The position numbers were made by a program, and so were the translations under genes. Source: HNR sp040400085 (GTDB lineage: Bacteria > Actinomycetota > Actinomycetes > Actinomycetales > Microbacteriaceae). From it: DNA of 64,000 nt. The DNA is taken from NCBI GenBank assembly GCA_040400085.1, contig JBBAQX010000005.1, positions 1 to 64,000 of the forward strand. Direction: 5' to 3'. The notes beneath the pieces are model-generated. The model was not told where the DNA came from. It did no database searches and was given only the letters and a program-made list of their open reading frames with translations. Shown here one piece after another: positions 56,732 to 64,000 of this stretch; within the stretch, counting starts at the first letter, position 1, and each line of letters begins with the position of its first letter.

Positions 56732-58612
56732 TCAGCCGCCCGGAGGGGCAAGGTTTTGCGCTACGCTGGCGCGGCCTTGGGACGCCCCCTGTGAGCGCAT
56801 CTTCTCCATCTCCTGCTTGGCTGAAGCATACAGCGTCGGGTTGGTGGCCTCGCACATCTGCATCTCCTTGCGGTGAGAGTTGGGCTGAGAAGCGTGCATC
56901 TGAATCCACTGCGCGGCAATCTCCTGCGCCCGCTGAGTGATCTGCAACGGATCCGCCCCTGGATCCACGGCATACTGCCCGCCTGGGCCTCCTGACGGCG
57001 GAGCCCCTCCTCCCCCTGGCGGCGGAGCGCCACCTCCAGCCGGTGGCGCTCCGGCCGATTGCTCCGCCGCCATGATAGCGACGTCGGCCATGGAGCCTTG
57101 TGTCTTCTCCTTCTCGAATTTGGCCGCCAACTCCCCGGTGCGGCGCTGGATCTCTTGATCCTCCATCGCCGCGAGAACAGCAGCACCTTCCGGATCGGAA
57201 ATTCCGATATCGGGGTAAACGTCGCCACGGGGAATTTCCCGGTTCGCAGCGAGCTGCATCTTGATCTGCATCCATTCGGCCGTGTAGGCCATGACGGGGC
57301 GCTTAAGCGAAACTTTGATGGCGTCAGTGTCCATCGCGCGCTGCACGGTGTTCGATACGAACTCAAGCATTCCGTTGAGGGCATGGTATAGCCACTCGTA
57401 ATGTCGCTCGAACATTCTGATGGCATTGGGAAGCTGCTCCACGTTCATTGACCCGCGGTAGAGCTCTCTCGGGAATCCCATACCGTCGAACAGGGCGTCG
57501 GTGTAGGCGGTCACCACCTCTTGCAGTATCATTTGTTTGCCATTACCGCCTAGCTCGTGATAGCCTACTTTGAACGGCAGCGCATGCATTGAGGTTCCGT
57601 CCTTACGGTGCGCGGCTATGAGCTTCTGCAGCTGTGCTGTGTGAAACGCCGAGTTCAGCGACATGACGGGGTCATTGACCCCGCTGCTCTCGTCGGGCGT
57701 AAAGATACGCATCGGATGCAGGTAATCCATCGCGATGGCGGCGTCTGCCTTACGGTAAACCTGCAGCTGGTGGATCGAGTGATAATTCGAGATGACCTCC
57801 GGCAGCCCCCACCCGCTGTCGGATATACCAGTGACCGTGGGGGCCTTGAAGTGATACACCTCCCCACTGTGGTAGCGGTAGTCCTTGTTGTTTGCGACCG
57901 CCTCAAGCAGTCCTCGCGGTGTGTTGTTGATCTCGTGCAGCACCCCAGTCTTGATGCGTGCATCCATGCTAGGAGGTATGGTGTAAATGTATTGGACCGA
58001 GTCAGAGTGGTGCGCCTTGTCGAGCGACACAAACCTAGGATCCAGGAACACAATTGAAAACCGGTCGGGAGCCGCCGCAGGTTTGTCTCTGAATTTGAGA
58101 GTGACCGTGGGCAGACCTCCTAGCTTGCGCTTCTTCCTACTCATGTTTTTCGCTACCGTGAGGTCCGGCACAGTGTATGTGAGATCACTCCAGTTGTATT
58201 TGACCAGATGCTCCGGGTAGGATGCGATGGCGATGGCTTTGTAGCTGCCATTTCGGTCGTCGATCAGGTATCGGTCGAATGGTTCCACACAACGCACGAA
58301 CGCATTACCATAGACCGCCCACTCATGCCCGGCCTGCTGCATCTTCGCAAAGAGCGACAGCATGCGCACCAGCACATCTCTGAGCGCGTCCCTTTCTTTC
58401 TTGTTGCTCTCCCCCTCGAATGTGATGTCCGTAATGAAATAGGACACGACGCGGTTGGCTATCGCGCCGTAGTTCTTATTCAGGTTGAACAGATACAGGC
58501 ACAGATCCATCGTCCCACGAATATCGTTGGGAAATGTCTCGGCACTTGGCAGCAGGAACGGGTCGCCAAATTTCTTGGTGCCGCCCATGAGTGAGGGAGA
58601 GAATACGGACAT
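56732..58612 (-). CDS. Portal-like protein
   Basis: The central region fits a phage portal: GNAFVRCVEPFDRYL, DRFSIVFLDPRFVSLDKAH, then YHFKAPTVTGISDSGWGLPE, a KADAAIAMDYLHPMRIF helix and IPRGDVYPDIGISDP. The C-terminus is a Gly/Pro-rich tail (PPAGGGAPPPGGGGAPPSGG). 626 aa from the ATG at 58610-58612; a TTG at 58631-58633 would add seven residues. It is the largest structural gene here and anchors the head/tail module. Confidence 0.75.
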   Translation of the reverse strand: MSVFSPSLMGGTKKFGDPFLLPSAETFPNDIRGTMDLCLYLFNLNKNYGAIANRVVSYFITDITFEGESNKKERDALRDVLVRMLSLFAKMQQAGHEWAVYGNAFVRCVEPFDRYLIDDRNGSYKAIAIASYPEHLVKYNWSDLTYTVPDLTVAKNMSRKKRKLGGLPTVTLKFRDKPAAAPDRFSIVFLDPRFVSLDKAHHSDSVQYIYTIPPSMDARIKTGVLHEINNTPRGLLEAVANNKDYRYHSGEVYHFKAPTVTGISDSGWGLPEVISNYHSIHQLQVYRKADAAIAMDYLHPMRIFTPDESSGVNDPVMSLNSAFHTAQLQKLIAAHRKDGTSMHALPFKVGYHELGGNGKQMILQEVVTAYTDALFDGMGFPRELYRGSMNVEQLPNAIRMFERHYEWLYHALNGMLEFVSNTVQRAMDTDAIKVSLKRPVMAYTAEWMQIKMQLAANREIPRGDVYPDIGISDPEGAAVLAAMEDQEIQRRTGELAAKFEKEKTQGSMADVAIMAAEQSAGAPPAGGGAPPPGGGGAPPSGGPGGQYAVDPGADPLQITQRAQEIAAQWIQMHASQPNSHRKEMQMCEATNPTLYASAKQEMEKMRSQGASQGRASVAQNLAPPGG

Positions 58613-58629
58613 CGGCGTGTGTGTTACGG

Positions 58630-59322
58630 TCAATCCTGGTCGTCACGCGCGCGGTCGAAGTCCTGCGTGGATGCGGATTTCTCCCCGTCCACAATAGGTT
58701 CTCCGTCCAGTGAAACCTGATCACTGGGAGCGCCAGACACCACGGACGGCATTCCAGCTTTGAGTTTTCCGTTTTTTTCCATGCCCGAATTGTTGGGTAA
58801 AAAGCACATCAAGTCAACACCTGGGTAAAGTTGCTGCGGTGGCGCCAGACACACAACCGAGAACGTGTGCGAATATCCGGCAAATCCGATCTCAAACGTA
58901 GCTCCCGACTTAGGTGTGAACGCCACGTCGGACGACCGCATTTTGACGAAAAATATGCTGTCGCTGCCTCGCAAGTTCTCCGGCTCGCAACTCTGCCAGT
59001 TGATGCGGCAGCGTATGTCTCCTATGGGGGTGTAAAATATAATGAACCGCTCCCGCTTGGAGCATTGATCCAGCATCTTGGCTACCTCGATGAGCTCTGC
59101 TCGGTCAGGGGACGCAAGTACGCGCGCAATGGGAGCCGGTAGTGATGGCATCTCAGCCTGCTGTGCGTCGGTGTCTCTCCGGTGAGCCTCGCCCACCTCT
59201 GTGCCCGGTTCCATATCTCCAGCGCGCAGGGCGCGGAGGAGATCGTTCGTGTCGTCTTCGGGCATGCGCTGTCCGCTCCTCAGGTCTTCAGACGCGCTTG
59301 GCGGTGTTGTTCTTCTGCTCAT
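58630..59322 (-). CDS. Hypothetical virion-block protein, 230 aa
   Basis: Acidic N-half (QRMPEDDTNDLLRALRAGDM), then a beta-rich middle (ERFIIFYTPIGDIRCRINWQ; FEIGFAGYSHTFSVVCLAPP) typical of virion proteins. No family recognised. Overlaps the portal start region. Confidence 0.55.
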   Translation of the reverse strand: MSRRTTPPSASEDLRSGQRMPEDDTNDLLRALRAGDMEPGTEVGEAHRRDTDAQQAEMPSLPAPIARVLASPDRAELIEVAKMLDQCSKRERFIIFYTPIGDIRCRINWQSCEPENLRGSDSIFFVKMRSSDVAFTPKSGATFEIGFAGYSHTFSVVCLAPPQQLYPGVDLMCFLPNNSGMEKNGKLKAGMPSVVSGAPSDQVSLDGEPIVDGEKSASTQDFDRARDDQD

Positions 59323-59953
59323 GTTTTATTGTTTTCAAAATTCGATCTACAACTTCCTCGCTCGGTGTCACCTGACAGCGCTGTGCGTTCTTGGTGTCAA
59401 AGTGCGTCAGCAGCATTCCCCCGGTGTAAGAGGACTCTGCGATGACCAAAGTGTGCCGCAATGGCATGCCCATCTCCGGTGCAATCGCCACGCTTACCGT
59501 AGAAGGCCGCCCGTCAGCGCCGTGGTAAACGGTAAAGTCAGCCAGCATGTCGCAGACGCGCATGGAGCGCGTTGCAATACCAGCACCCAGCGCCGCCGCT
59601 ACTTTCGTAGCCAAGCTGGCTGGACCATCGGATGGCCAGCCTTTGAGGGCCTCGGTGTATTCCAGATCAACAGGAGTGGTGACCGCTTCCAGCGGGATAC
59701 CCATGTTGACCGAGAATGTGGCGACGTAGGCGCGCTTCAACAGGGAGCTGTATGGTCGGGCTGTCGACAGCATCCTACGTGCAGTCTTCTCGCTGCAGCC
59801 CATAGTCAGACTCAGGAAACGCACCGGACGCCGCTGCTTTCCGCAACACTCCCGGACAAATTCCAAGGCCTTGTCCGTTTCGGATCTGTTCAACAGGGGG
59901 CCGCCTCTACAGCGCCCGAGCGCCCTTCGAGGAGTTTTTACCGCATCAGACAC
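59288..59953 (-). CDS. Hypothetical protein, 221 aa (GTG start)
   Basis: The GTG at 59951-59953, overlapping the upstream stop by 8 bases, was chosen because no ATG occurs in the first 60 codons of the sensible frame. C-half beta-rich (MRVCDMLADFTVYHGADGRP; LRHTLVIAESSYTGGMLLTH). No family recognised. Confidence 0.5.
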   Translation of the reverse strand: MSDAVKTPRRALGRCRGGPLLNRSETDKALEFVRECCGKQRRPVRFLSLTMGCSEKTARRMLSTARPYSSLLKRAYVATFSVNMGIPLEAVTTPVDLEYTEALKGWPSDGPASLATKVAAALGAGIATRSMRVCDMLADFTVYHGADGRPSTVSVAIAPEMGMPLRHTLVIAESSYTGGMLLTHFDTKNAQRCQVTPSEEVVDRILKTIKHEQKNNTAKRV

Positions 59954-60125
59954 CTTTAAGGTTCTTGACGAATTTGGTGATGTTGCGCTCGCGGCGCGCG
60001 TCCTGCTCGCTGTAGCTCTTGGCGAGGCGGGAACGCCGCTGGTCGTCCATATGACGGGTGGCGTTGATGAAGCCGGCGTGGCGGGCGTCACGAATGGCTG
60101 CTTGCGGATCTGCTTGTGTACTCAT
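59946..60125 (-). CDS. Hypothetical basic protein, 59 aa
   Basis: MSTQADPQAAIRDARHAGFI then NATRHMDDQRRSRLAKSYSE; basic and helical, stop overlaps the next gene. It precedes the rpoB-intein gene and may bind nucleic acid. Confidence 0.6.
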   Translation of the reverse strand: MSTQADPQAAIRDARHAGFINATRHMDDQRRSRLAKSYSEQDARRERNITKFVKNLKGV

Positions 60126-60131
60126 GGTTTA

Positions 60132-61832
60132 TTAGTCTGGTAGTTTCAATGTTTTCCCGACGAGGTCCGACGGGCTTACCCACTGATTCTTACCAGTCTT
60201 ACGGTTGCGAAGCAATTGGTAAATTCGACCATCTGATCCGATGCGAGTGCCAGTGGCGAGACGGACATCGATACCTGCTCGCTCGCTCTCGGGGCCGGCG
60301 ATGCAGTCGATGAACCCAAACTGCGCGGCTTCCACAGAGTTGCCGGTCCAGAGTGGCTTACTACCGTATCCCCTGCGCGTCAGTAGTAGGCTACCGGGGA
60401 CGGTGGCGCAATAAACCGCGCCGCTGTATTCCACCTTCTTTTGCGTCTGCGGCTGAACTTCAACCACGTTCCTCGTCAACTCATTCACCCTGTAGGCCAG
60501 ACGCGAGGACTCTCCGTTTCGACGCTTGCACATCCACGGATTACCGCGTGTGCACGACCTACCAAGGCCGAGCAGGAGGCGCTCTAGGTCATCCGCCATA
60601 CCAGGACTCGTGGTTGTGTAAACCCAGCTGCCGGATTTTTGCCGCCACGCATCTCCCAACGCGTAAGCGTTTAGGAACCTCCGCCTATATTCCGGCTTCA
60701 CTTCGAACAAAAATTCTGGAACTCGCTTCTCCCAGCAGCGGTGCCCGAGTGCTAAAACGAGCGTGTGTAGTGATTTCGAGTGCATGACGAAGTTTCGACC
60801 TTCGTTAGCTTGTCGCGTGTAACCAAACGGCATACGACCAAGCAGCTCCTCTATCGCTGCCACTTTCGTTGGGTTCGCCGAATACAACTGCGTGATTATC
60901 ACTTTGTAGTGTCGACTCTTCGCTGCATCGGCGGACGCGCAAGAGCCCTCCGAACAATACCATCCCAAGAATTCGCACCAGTCTCCCATGTCTATTTCTG
61001 GGTGAGTCTTGGCATGCCCGCCTGTCTTGGCAATTACCGGAGCCGGAATGCGAAAAGTGGCGCGGGCGTCGTCACCTGCATACGGTCCCGACGTGGTCAT
61101 GTGTATACGTTTATAGCCAAACTGCTCGGATGCGGTTTCCCACCTCCATTCCTTTCCCCGACCATCTTTAAGCGACAAGAATCTGTGATTCGGCGTGACT
61201 AGAAAATCCGTTCTATTACCGATACTACCATACATGACGCCTTCATATTGCGCTGTATGCAGCGCCGTAGGAATGTGAAATTCCAAATTGTCATCAACGC
61301 GACACGCCAGCTCGTCCGATGTCGTAACATCTCCCCAGAACTTCCACCCGGTTCGCGTGAAGACCTCCGTGTCGTCAGAGTGGCACTGCATGCTTTCTGT
61401 TATAGCATTGGGGTCGCCAATACCGCCAGGTCCCATCTTCGTGATACGGCGCTTCTGCTCCAGAATGTGCATCGGGTTGATCTCCTCCAGCGCGGTGACC
61501 AGCGGGTTGCCGGTAAGGTAGCCCGTGGTGTAAGCATCGAATGACGCGGCCCCCATGGGGCTCAGGTTACGCGCGCGACTCACCCGGCCCATCATCGAAC
61601 GCAGCGTCTTGCCGTGGTCGAGCTTTACGCGCTCGGCCATCAGACGGTCCACTGTGTGGATGCGGTCGTTCGGGAGGGAGTCGCGCTCATCCGGCTCCGC
61701 GAGTCCGCGGTTGACTGCCAGCAGTTTCTCTGATGCGGCGAGCAGCCCGTCGATGCCTACAGGCGCATACTTCTCGTGCTCGTCATCGTCTGAGAGGTAG
61801 CGGTGGTGGCTGGTCGGGTTGGTGGTAGTCAT
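60132..61832 (-). CDS. RNA polymerase beta middle fragment interrupted by an intein
   Basis: The first 149 residues match beta: TTGYLTGNPLVTALEEINPM, EQKRRITKMGPGGIGDPNAI (the fork-loop region, equivalent to NPLSEVTHKRRLSALGPGG). At C150 an intein begins (CHSDDTEVFTRTGWKFWG, block B LVTPNHR), and beta resumes at S499 (SVEAAQFGFIDCIAGPESER, LATGTRIGSDG). Endonuclease motifs EFLGWYCSEGS and RRRFLNAYALGDAWRQ lie between. The intein's C-block is GSKPLWTGN then Ser. 68 extein residues follow. Together with 62701-64000 and 46213-48153 it reconstitutes the beta chain. Confidence 0.9.
   Translation of the reverse strand: MTTTNPTSHHRYLSDDDEHEKYAPVGIDGLLAASEKLLAVNRGLAEPDERDSLPNDRIHTVDRLMAERVKLDHGKTLRSMMGRVSRARNLSPMGAASFDAYTTGYLTGNPLVTALEEINPMHILEQKRRITKMGPGGIGDPNAITESMQCHSDDTEVFTRTGWKFWGDVTTSDELACRVDDNLEFHIPTALHTAQYEGVMYGSIGNRTDFLVTPNHRFLSLKDGRGKEWRWETASEQFGYKRIHMTTSGPYAGDDARATFRIPAPVIAKTGGHAKTHPEIDMGDWCEFLGWYCSEGSCASADAAKSRHYKVIITQLYSANPTKVAAIEELLGRMPFGYTRQANEGRNFVMHSKSLHTLVLALGHRCWEKRVPEFLFEVKPEYRRRFLNAYALGDAWRQKSGSWVYTTTSPGMADDLERLLLGLGRSCTRGNPWMCKRRNGESSRLAYRVNELTRNVVEVQPQTQKKVEYSGAVYCATVPGSLLLTRRGYGSKPLWTGNSVEAAQFGFIDCIAGPESERAGIDVRLATGTRIGSDGRIYQLLRNRKTGKNQWVSPSDLVGKTLKLPD
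60339..61385 (-). mobile_element. Intein with LAGLIDADG endonuclease in RpoB
   Basis: 349 residues (C150-N498), Cys1 and Ser+1, endonuclease motifs as above. The second LAGLIDADG-like motif is degenerate. It is inserted in the catalytic fork region of beta. Confidence 0.85.
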
Positions 61833-62704
61833 GATCTTACGAGTTTGAGGTTTTTTAAATTCTCCAAAAATCCGGGCGGCTTGTCGTGAACGAGCTTCGC
61901 GGCATGCAATCCTTTGTAGTCGGATAATGCCATCGCCGGCATTCCATCGCCGCCGCGCACATGTCTGACGTCATAGGACCCTACCCACCGAGGTCGCCCA
62001 GCCAGCAATACACTTTCGTATGAACTGTTTAGCGCCCCGTCGGACTTCAACAGATGACCGTTACCAGGCAGACGGAGGCGTGGTCGGTCTTGCAGATACG
62101 CGCGCGTATCCTTTATAGACGGACCTTCCGGAGAGCCAGTCGCCTGATCCGCGAATTGCGCATCTCCAGGTCTGTAAGCGTGGAGCTTCATGCCGGGACC
62201 TACGTGGCGCGGCACTCGTGCATTAGTGTCTAGTAGGAAGCCGGTATTCATCTCGCCGCCAATTCGCACTGACTTCCTGGGATTGTCGGCGCGCCTGTTC
62301 ATCGCGTAATTACCTGCCACATCTGGATGACGCGAAAAGAACGTATTAGGACCAGAAGTCACGCCCCTTGAACCTTTGAAAATAAAATTACTGAACGGAG
62401 TGTCTCCGCCTATCTCCTCGCCGTTGTAAGCGGCCGTAACGACCACCTCACCAGGACGAGGCACATGACGTCCAGAAGTCAGCGTCTTGATGTGGTTTTT
62501 TCTATCTGCCATAGCCATACTGTAAAACTTTTGAGTTGGTGTAGCAAAATCGTCCAGATACCCTTCGGCGGCATTGCGCCACGTAGCCGACCCTTCATGC
62601 GCTCGCTCGCGCGCAGGCGAAGATAACTTCCCGGCACGCAGAAGCTTCACTAAACGATTTGCAGCAGACTTCTCCATTTCCCCTAGTTGTGCGAACGGCG
62701 TCAT
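61829..62704 (-). CDS. Possible ADP-ribosyltransferase-like protein, 291 aa
   Basis: A patch FKGSRGVTSGPNTFFSRHPD, then VAGNYAMNRR resembles the STS/TFFS-type segment of ART-fold toxins, and the N-half is helical with FSMAMADRKNHIKTLTSG. The other ART residues are not clear, so this is weak. It lies between two rpoB fragments; phage ARTs often act on RNA polymerase or are packaged with DNA, but the connection is only suggestive. Confidence 0.35.
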   Translation of the reverse strand: MTPFAQLGEMEKSAANRLVKLLRAGKLSSPARERAHEGSATWRNAAEGYLDDFATPTQKFYSMAMADRKNHIKTLTSGRHVPRPGEVVVTAAYNGEEIGGDTPFSNFIFKGSRGVTSGPNTFFSRHPDVAGNYAMNRRADNPRKSVRIGGEMNTGFLLDTNARVPRHVGPGMKLHAYRPGDAQFADQATGSPEGPSIKDTRAYLQDRPRLRLPGNGHLLKSDGALNSSYESVLLAGRPRWVGSYDVRHVRGGDGMPAMALSDYKGLHAAKLVHDKPPGFLENLKNLKLVRS

Positions 62705-64000
62705 GATAAGTCCTCTGGTTTGATGTGTCCCGCGAGAGCCAGAGCCATAAGCTCGCCCGGTCCCGGCTTGTCGCTCTTGAGTGTGGCTCCGCGTCCTGCT
62801 GCCAGCTTACCTAGGCGCTCGGCAGCGGTGTCGTCAAAATCATGGCGGTTCATATACCACTTCATGTATTCCTTGCTGCGGTAGGCGTCCATGGTCCCTT
62901 TGAACTCCTCGCGCTTCTCTTCCGGGAGGAGCTCCAGCGGATCGATGGCCCAGTTGGTGAGTGCGTAGGCTCGCCGAGGTGTCGGGTTCGCTACGAACTG
63001 CGCGCCATGCCTGCGCTTGAATCCCTTCCACCGCTCGATCTGCTTGGCGTCCTGCTCGGAGCGCCGACCGTCCACGTAGTTCTCATACCACTGGAGCCAA
63101 CCTTGCTTGTCCTGATCATCCAGCCAGTGCTCTGGCCATGCGCGCATGGAAGCGAGACGAGGGCCCTTCTTACCGTAGATGGAGTTGTAGGTCTCCTTCA
63201 TGTCCCCCGGTTTGAGGTCAGGGTCGAACGATGCCTCCTTGATTGCGTCGTTGAGCTCGAAGTCCAGCTCCTGCCATGTGTCGAACACCTTGGAAGGAGA
63301 CAGGTCAGGGCTGAACGCGATGGTTGCACTCTTGAGCATCCCATCGGCGGCGTCGATGGCGCGACCAGCGGAGCGCCAGAATGCGCTCTTCTCGCGGTTG
63401 TAGAGATTTGGGAGGTTGGACCGCAATATTGACTCCGCCACCTGCGCCCGGTCGAACGCAGCACGAACAGCAGCAGCCTTGGCGGCAGGCTCCAGCGTCG
63501 GGTCACGCTCCCACTTGGGGATGGCCTTCATGTAGGCGCGCCCCAGCGTGTCCTTGGAATACTTGCTGCGGTTGATATCCAGCACCTGTTTGCCCCAGCG
63601 GCGCTCCAGCTCCTCGTCCGAGACACCCAGATCCTTGAAGAGGGAGTAGGCGTGCAGGTCCGACGTACCAATTTTGATACGATACTGTGCGGTCTGTGGA
63701 TCTAGTGTGACACGCATGGCCGAGCCAGTTCCTGGTCGCGTGTTCAGGTGGCATTCGAGTGCCCCGGTATCCCTCCGGCGAGTATAAGCGCCGGGCAGAA
63801 GACGGGACTGCATCGCCGGCGCCAGCTCAGACCCGTTGTTGATGAAGGTTCCGCGCTGCGTCAGATAAGGGACGCGTGCCAGCGTGAAGTTCTTTTTAAC
63901 GTCAAGCGGCTTGTTGGTCTCCACGTCGATGAGCTTCACCGTCCCGCGCAACCGGCGAGCGAGCAGCCGGTCACTCATCAACGCCTCCTTCTGCTCAGCC
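62701..64000 (-). CDS. RNA polymerase beta N-terminal fragment (incomplete at window edge)
   Basis: Matches the beta N-terminal and central region: TLARVPYLTQRGTFINNGSE, YTRRRDTGALECHLN, KQVLDINRSKYSKDTLGRAY and WAIDPLELLPEEKREEF. The reading frame is open to the right edge: upstream of the nominal first Met (TTG/ATG at 63976-63981) the codons read AEQKEAL without a stop, so the true N-terminus probably lies outside. The last 130 residues are helical with no clear equivalent. Followed on the transcript by the 61829-62704 gene and then the next beta fragment. Confidence 0.88.
   Translation of the reverse strand, partial: AEQKEALMSDRLLARRLRGTVKLIDVETNKPLDVKKNFTLARVPYLTQRGTFINNGSELAPAMQSRLLPGAYTRRRDTGALECHLNTRPGTGSAMRVTLDPQTAQYRIKIGTSDLHAYSLFKDLGVSDEELERRWGKQVLDINRSKYSKDTLGRAYMKAIPKWERDPTLEPAAKAAAVRAAFDRAQVAESILRSNLPNLYNREKSAFWRSAGRAIDAADGMLKSATIAFSPDLSPSKVFDTWQELDFELNDAIKEASFDPDLKPGDMKETYNSIYGKKGPRLASMRAWPEHWLDDQDKQGWLQWYENYVDGRRSEQDAKQIERWKGFKRRHGAQFVANPTPRRAYALTNWAIDPLELLPEEKREEFKGTMDAYRSKEYMKWYMNRHDFDDTAAERLGKLAAGRGATLKSDKPGPGELMALALAGHIKPEDLS

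Noticed and set aside
59954..60091. N-terminal 46 residues of the longer frame of the 59288 gene
   Set aside because: They are a Pro/Ser/Thr-rich shadow of the 59946-60125 gene, which reads as a good small protein.
63970..63985. AAGGAGG as a Shine-Dalgarno for the rpoB fragment
   Set aside because: The frame is open upstream to the window edge (codons AEQKEAL), so the AGGAGG is probably coding sequence of an N-terminus outside the window.

Overview
WHAT IT IS. The window looks like part of the genome of a large tailed bacteriophage (Caudoviricetes, probably jumbo-sized). Every convincing gene is on the minus strand, so transcription runs from high to low coordinates. Genes are packed with 4-16 base overlaps and many are very small. 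There is a portal-like protein, a block of glycine-zipper and coiled-coil virion-type proteins, and a multi-subunit RNA polymerase of cellular type cut into several polypeptides. Free homing endonucleases and three inteins, one of them split, are also present. Start codons mostly follow A-rich leaders without a Shine-Dalgarno sequence, as is usual for Bacteroidota and their phages. The host assignment is inference only. LAYOUT. From 64000 down to about 46200 lies the polymerase and virion module: rpoB N-terminal part (runs off the window), a weak ADP-ribosyltransferase-like protein, rpoB middle part with an intein, the portal, several membrane-type proteins, a GNAT-headed coiled-coil protein, and a fused rpoB-C/rpoC-N gene. 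From 46200 to 37350 are small accessory genes, including a peptide deformylase. From 37344 to 33052 an NAD-dependent DNA ligase is broken in two by a split intein, with a homing endonuclease gene between the halves and an HNH gene after the second half. From 33055 to 24374 are more small phage-accessory genes, a PAPS-reductase-like gene broken by a frameshift, an HNH gene and a DUF932 gene. From 24342 to 21865 lies the oddest locus: two non-coding arrays with an exact 18-base register surround an IS110-transposase-like gene. From 21864 to 14364 are thymidylate synthase, a metallophosphoesterase and small proteins. From 14321 to 11256 is the rpoC core with an intein at the catalytic DxDGD loop. 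From 11259 to 140 are DUF3310, HNH, nuclease, pyrophosphatase-like and MYG1-like genes. HOW IT FITS. The phage seems to carry its own split beta/beta-prime RNA polymerase, and the rest of beta-prime must lie outside the window. It also has nucleotide and DNA metabolism genes (ThyA, LigA, SNase, phosphoesterases), a deformylase and structural genes. Selfish elements have hit the most conserved active sites: the RpoC DxDGD loop, the ligase TRGDG motif and the RpoB fork region. Several genes carry small lesions (one-base shifts, short-repeat slips, an in-frame amber codon). These may be real decay or uncorrected assembly errors. MOST UNUSUAL. The 18-base-period arrays alternate conserved nonamers (consensus TGGTTTACT and TGGCGCGCT) with variable nonamers, with no indel over 648 and 486 bases, on both sides of the transposase-like gene. 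I know of no described system with this architecture.
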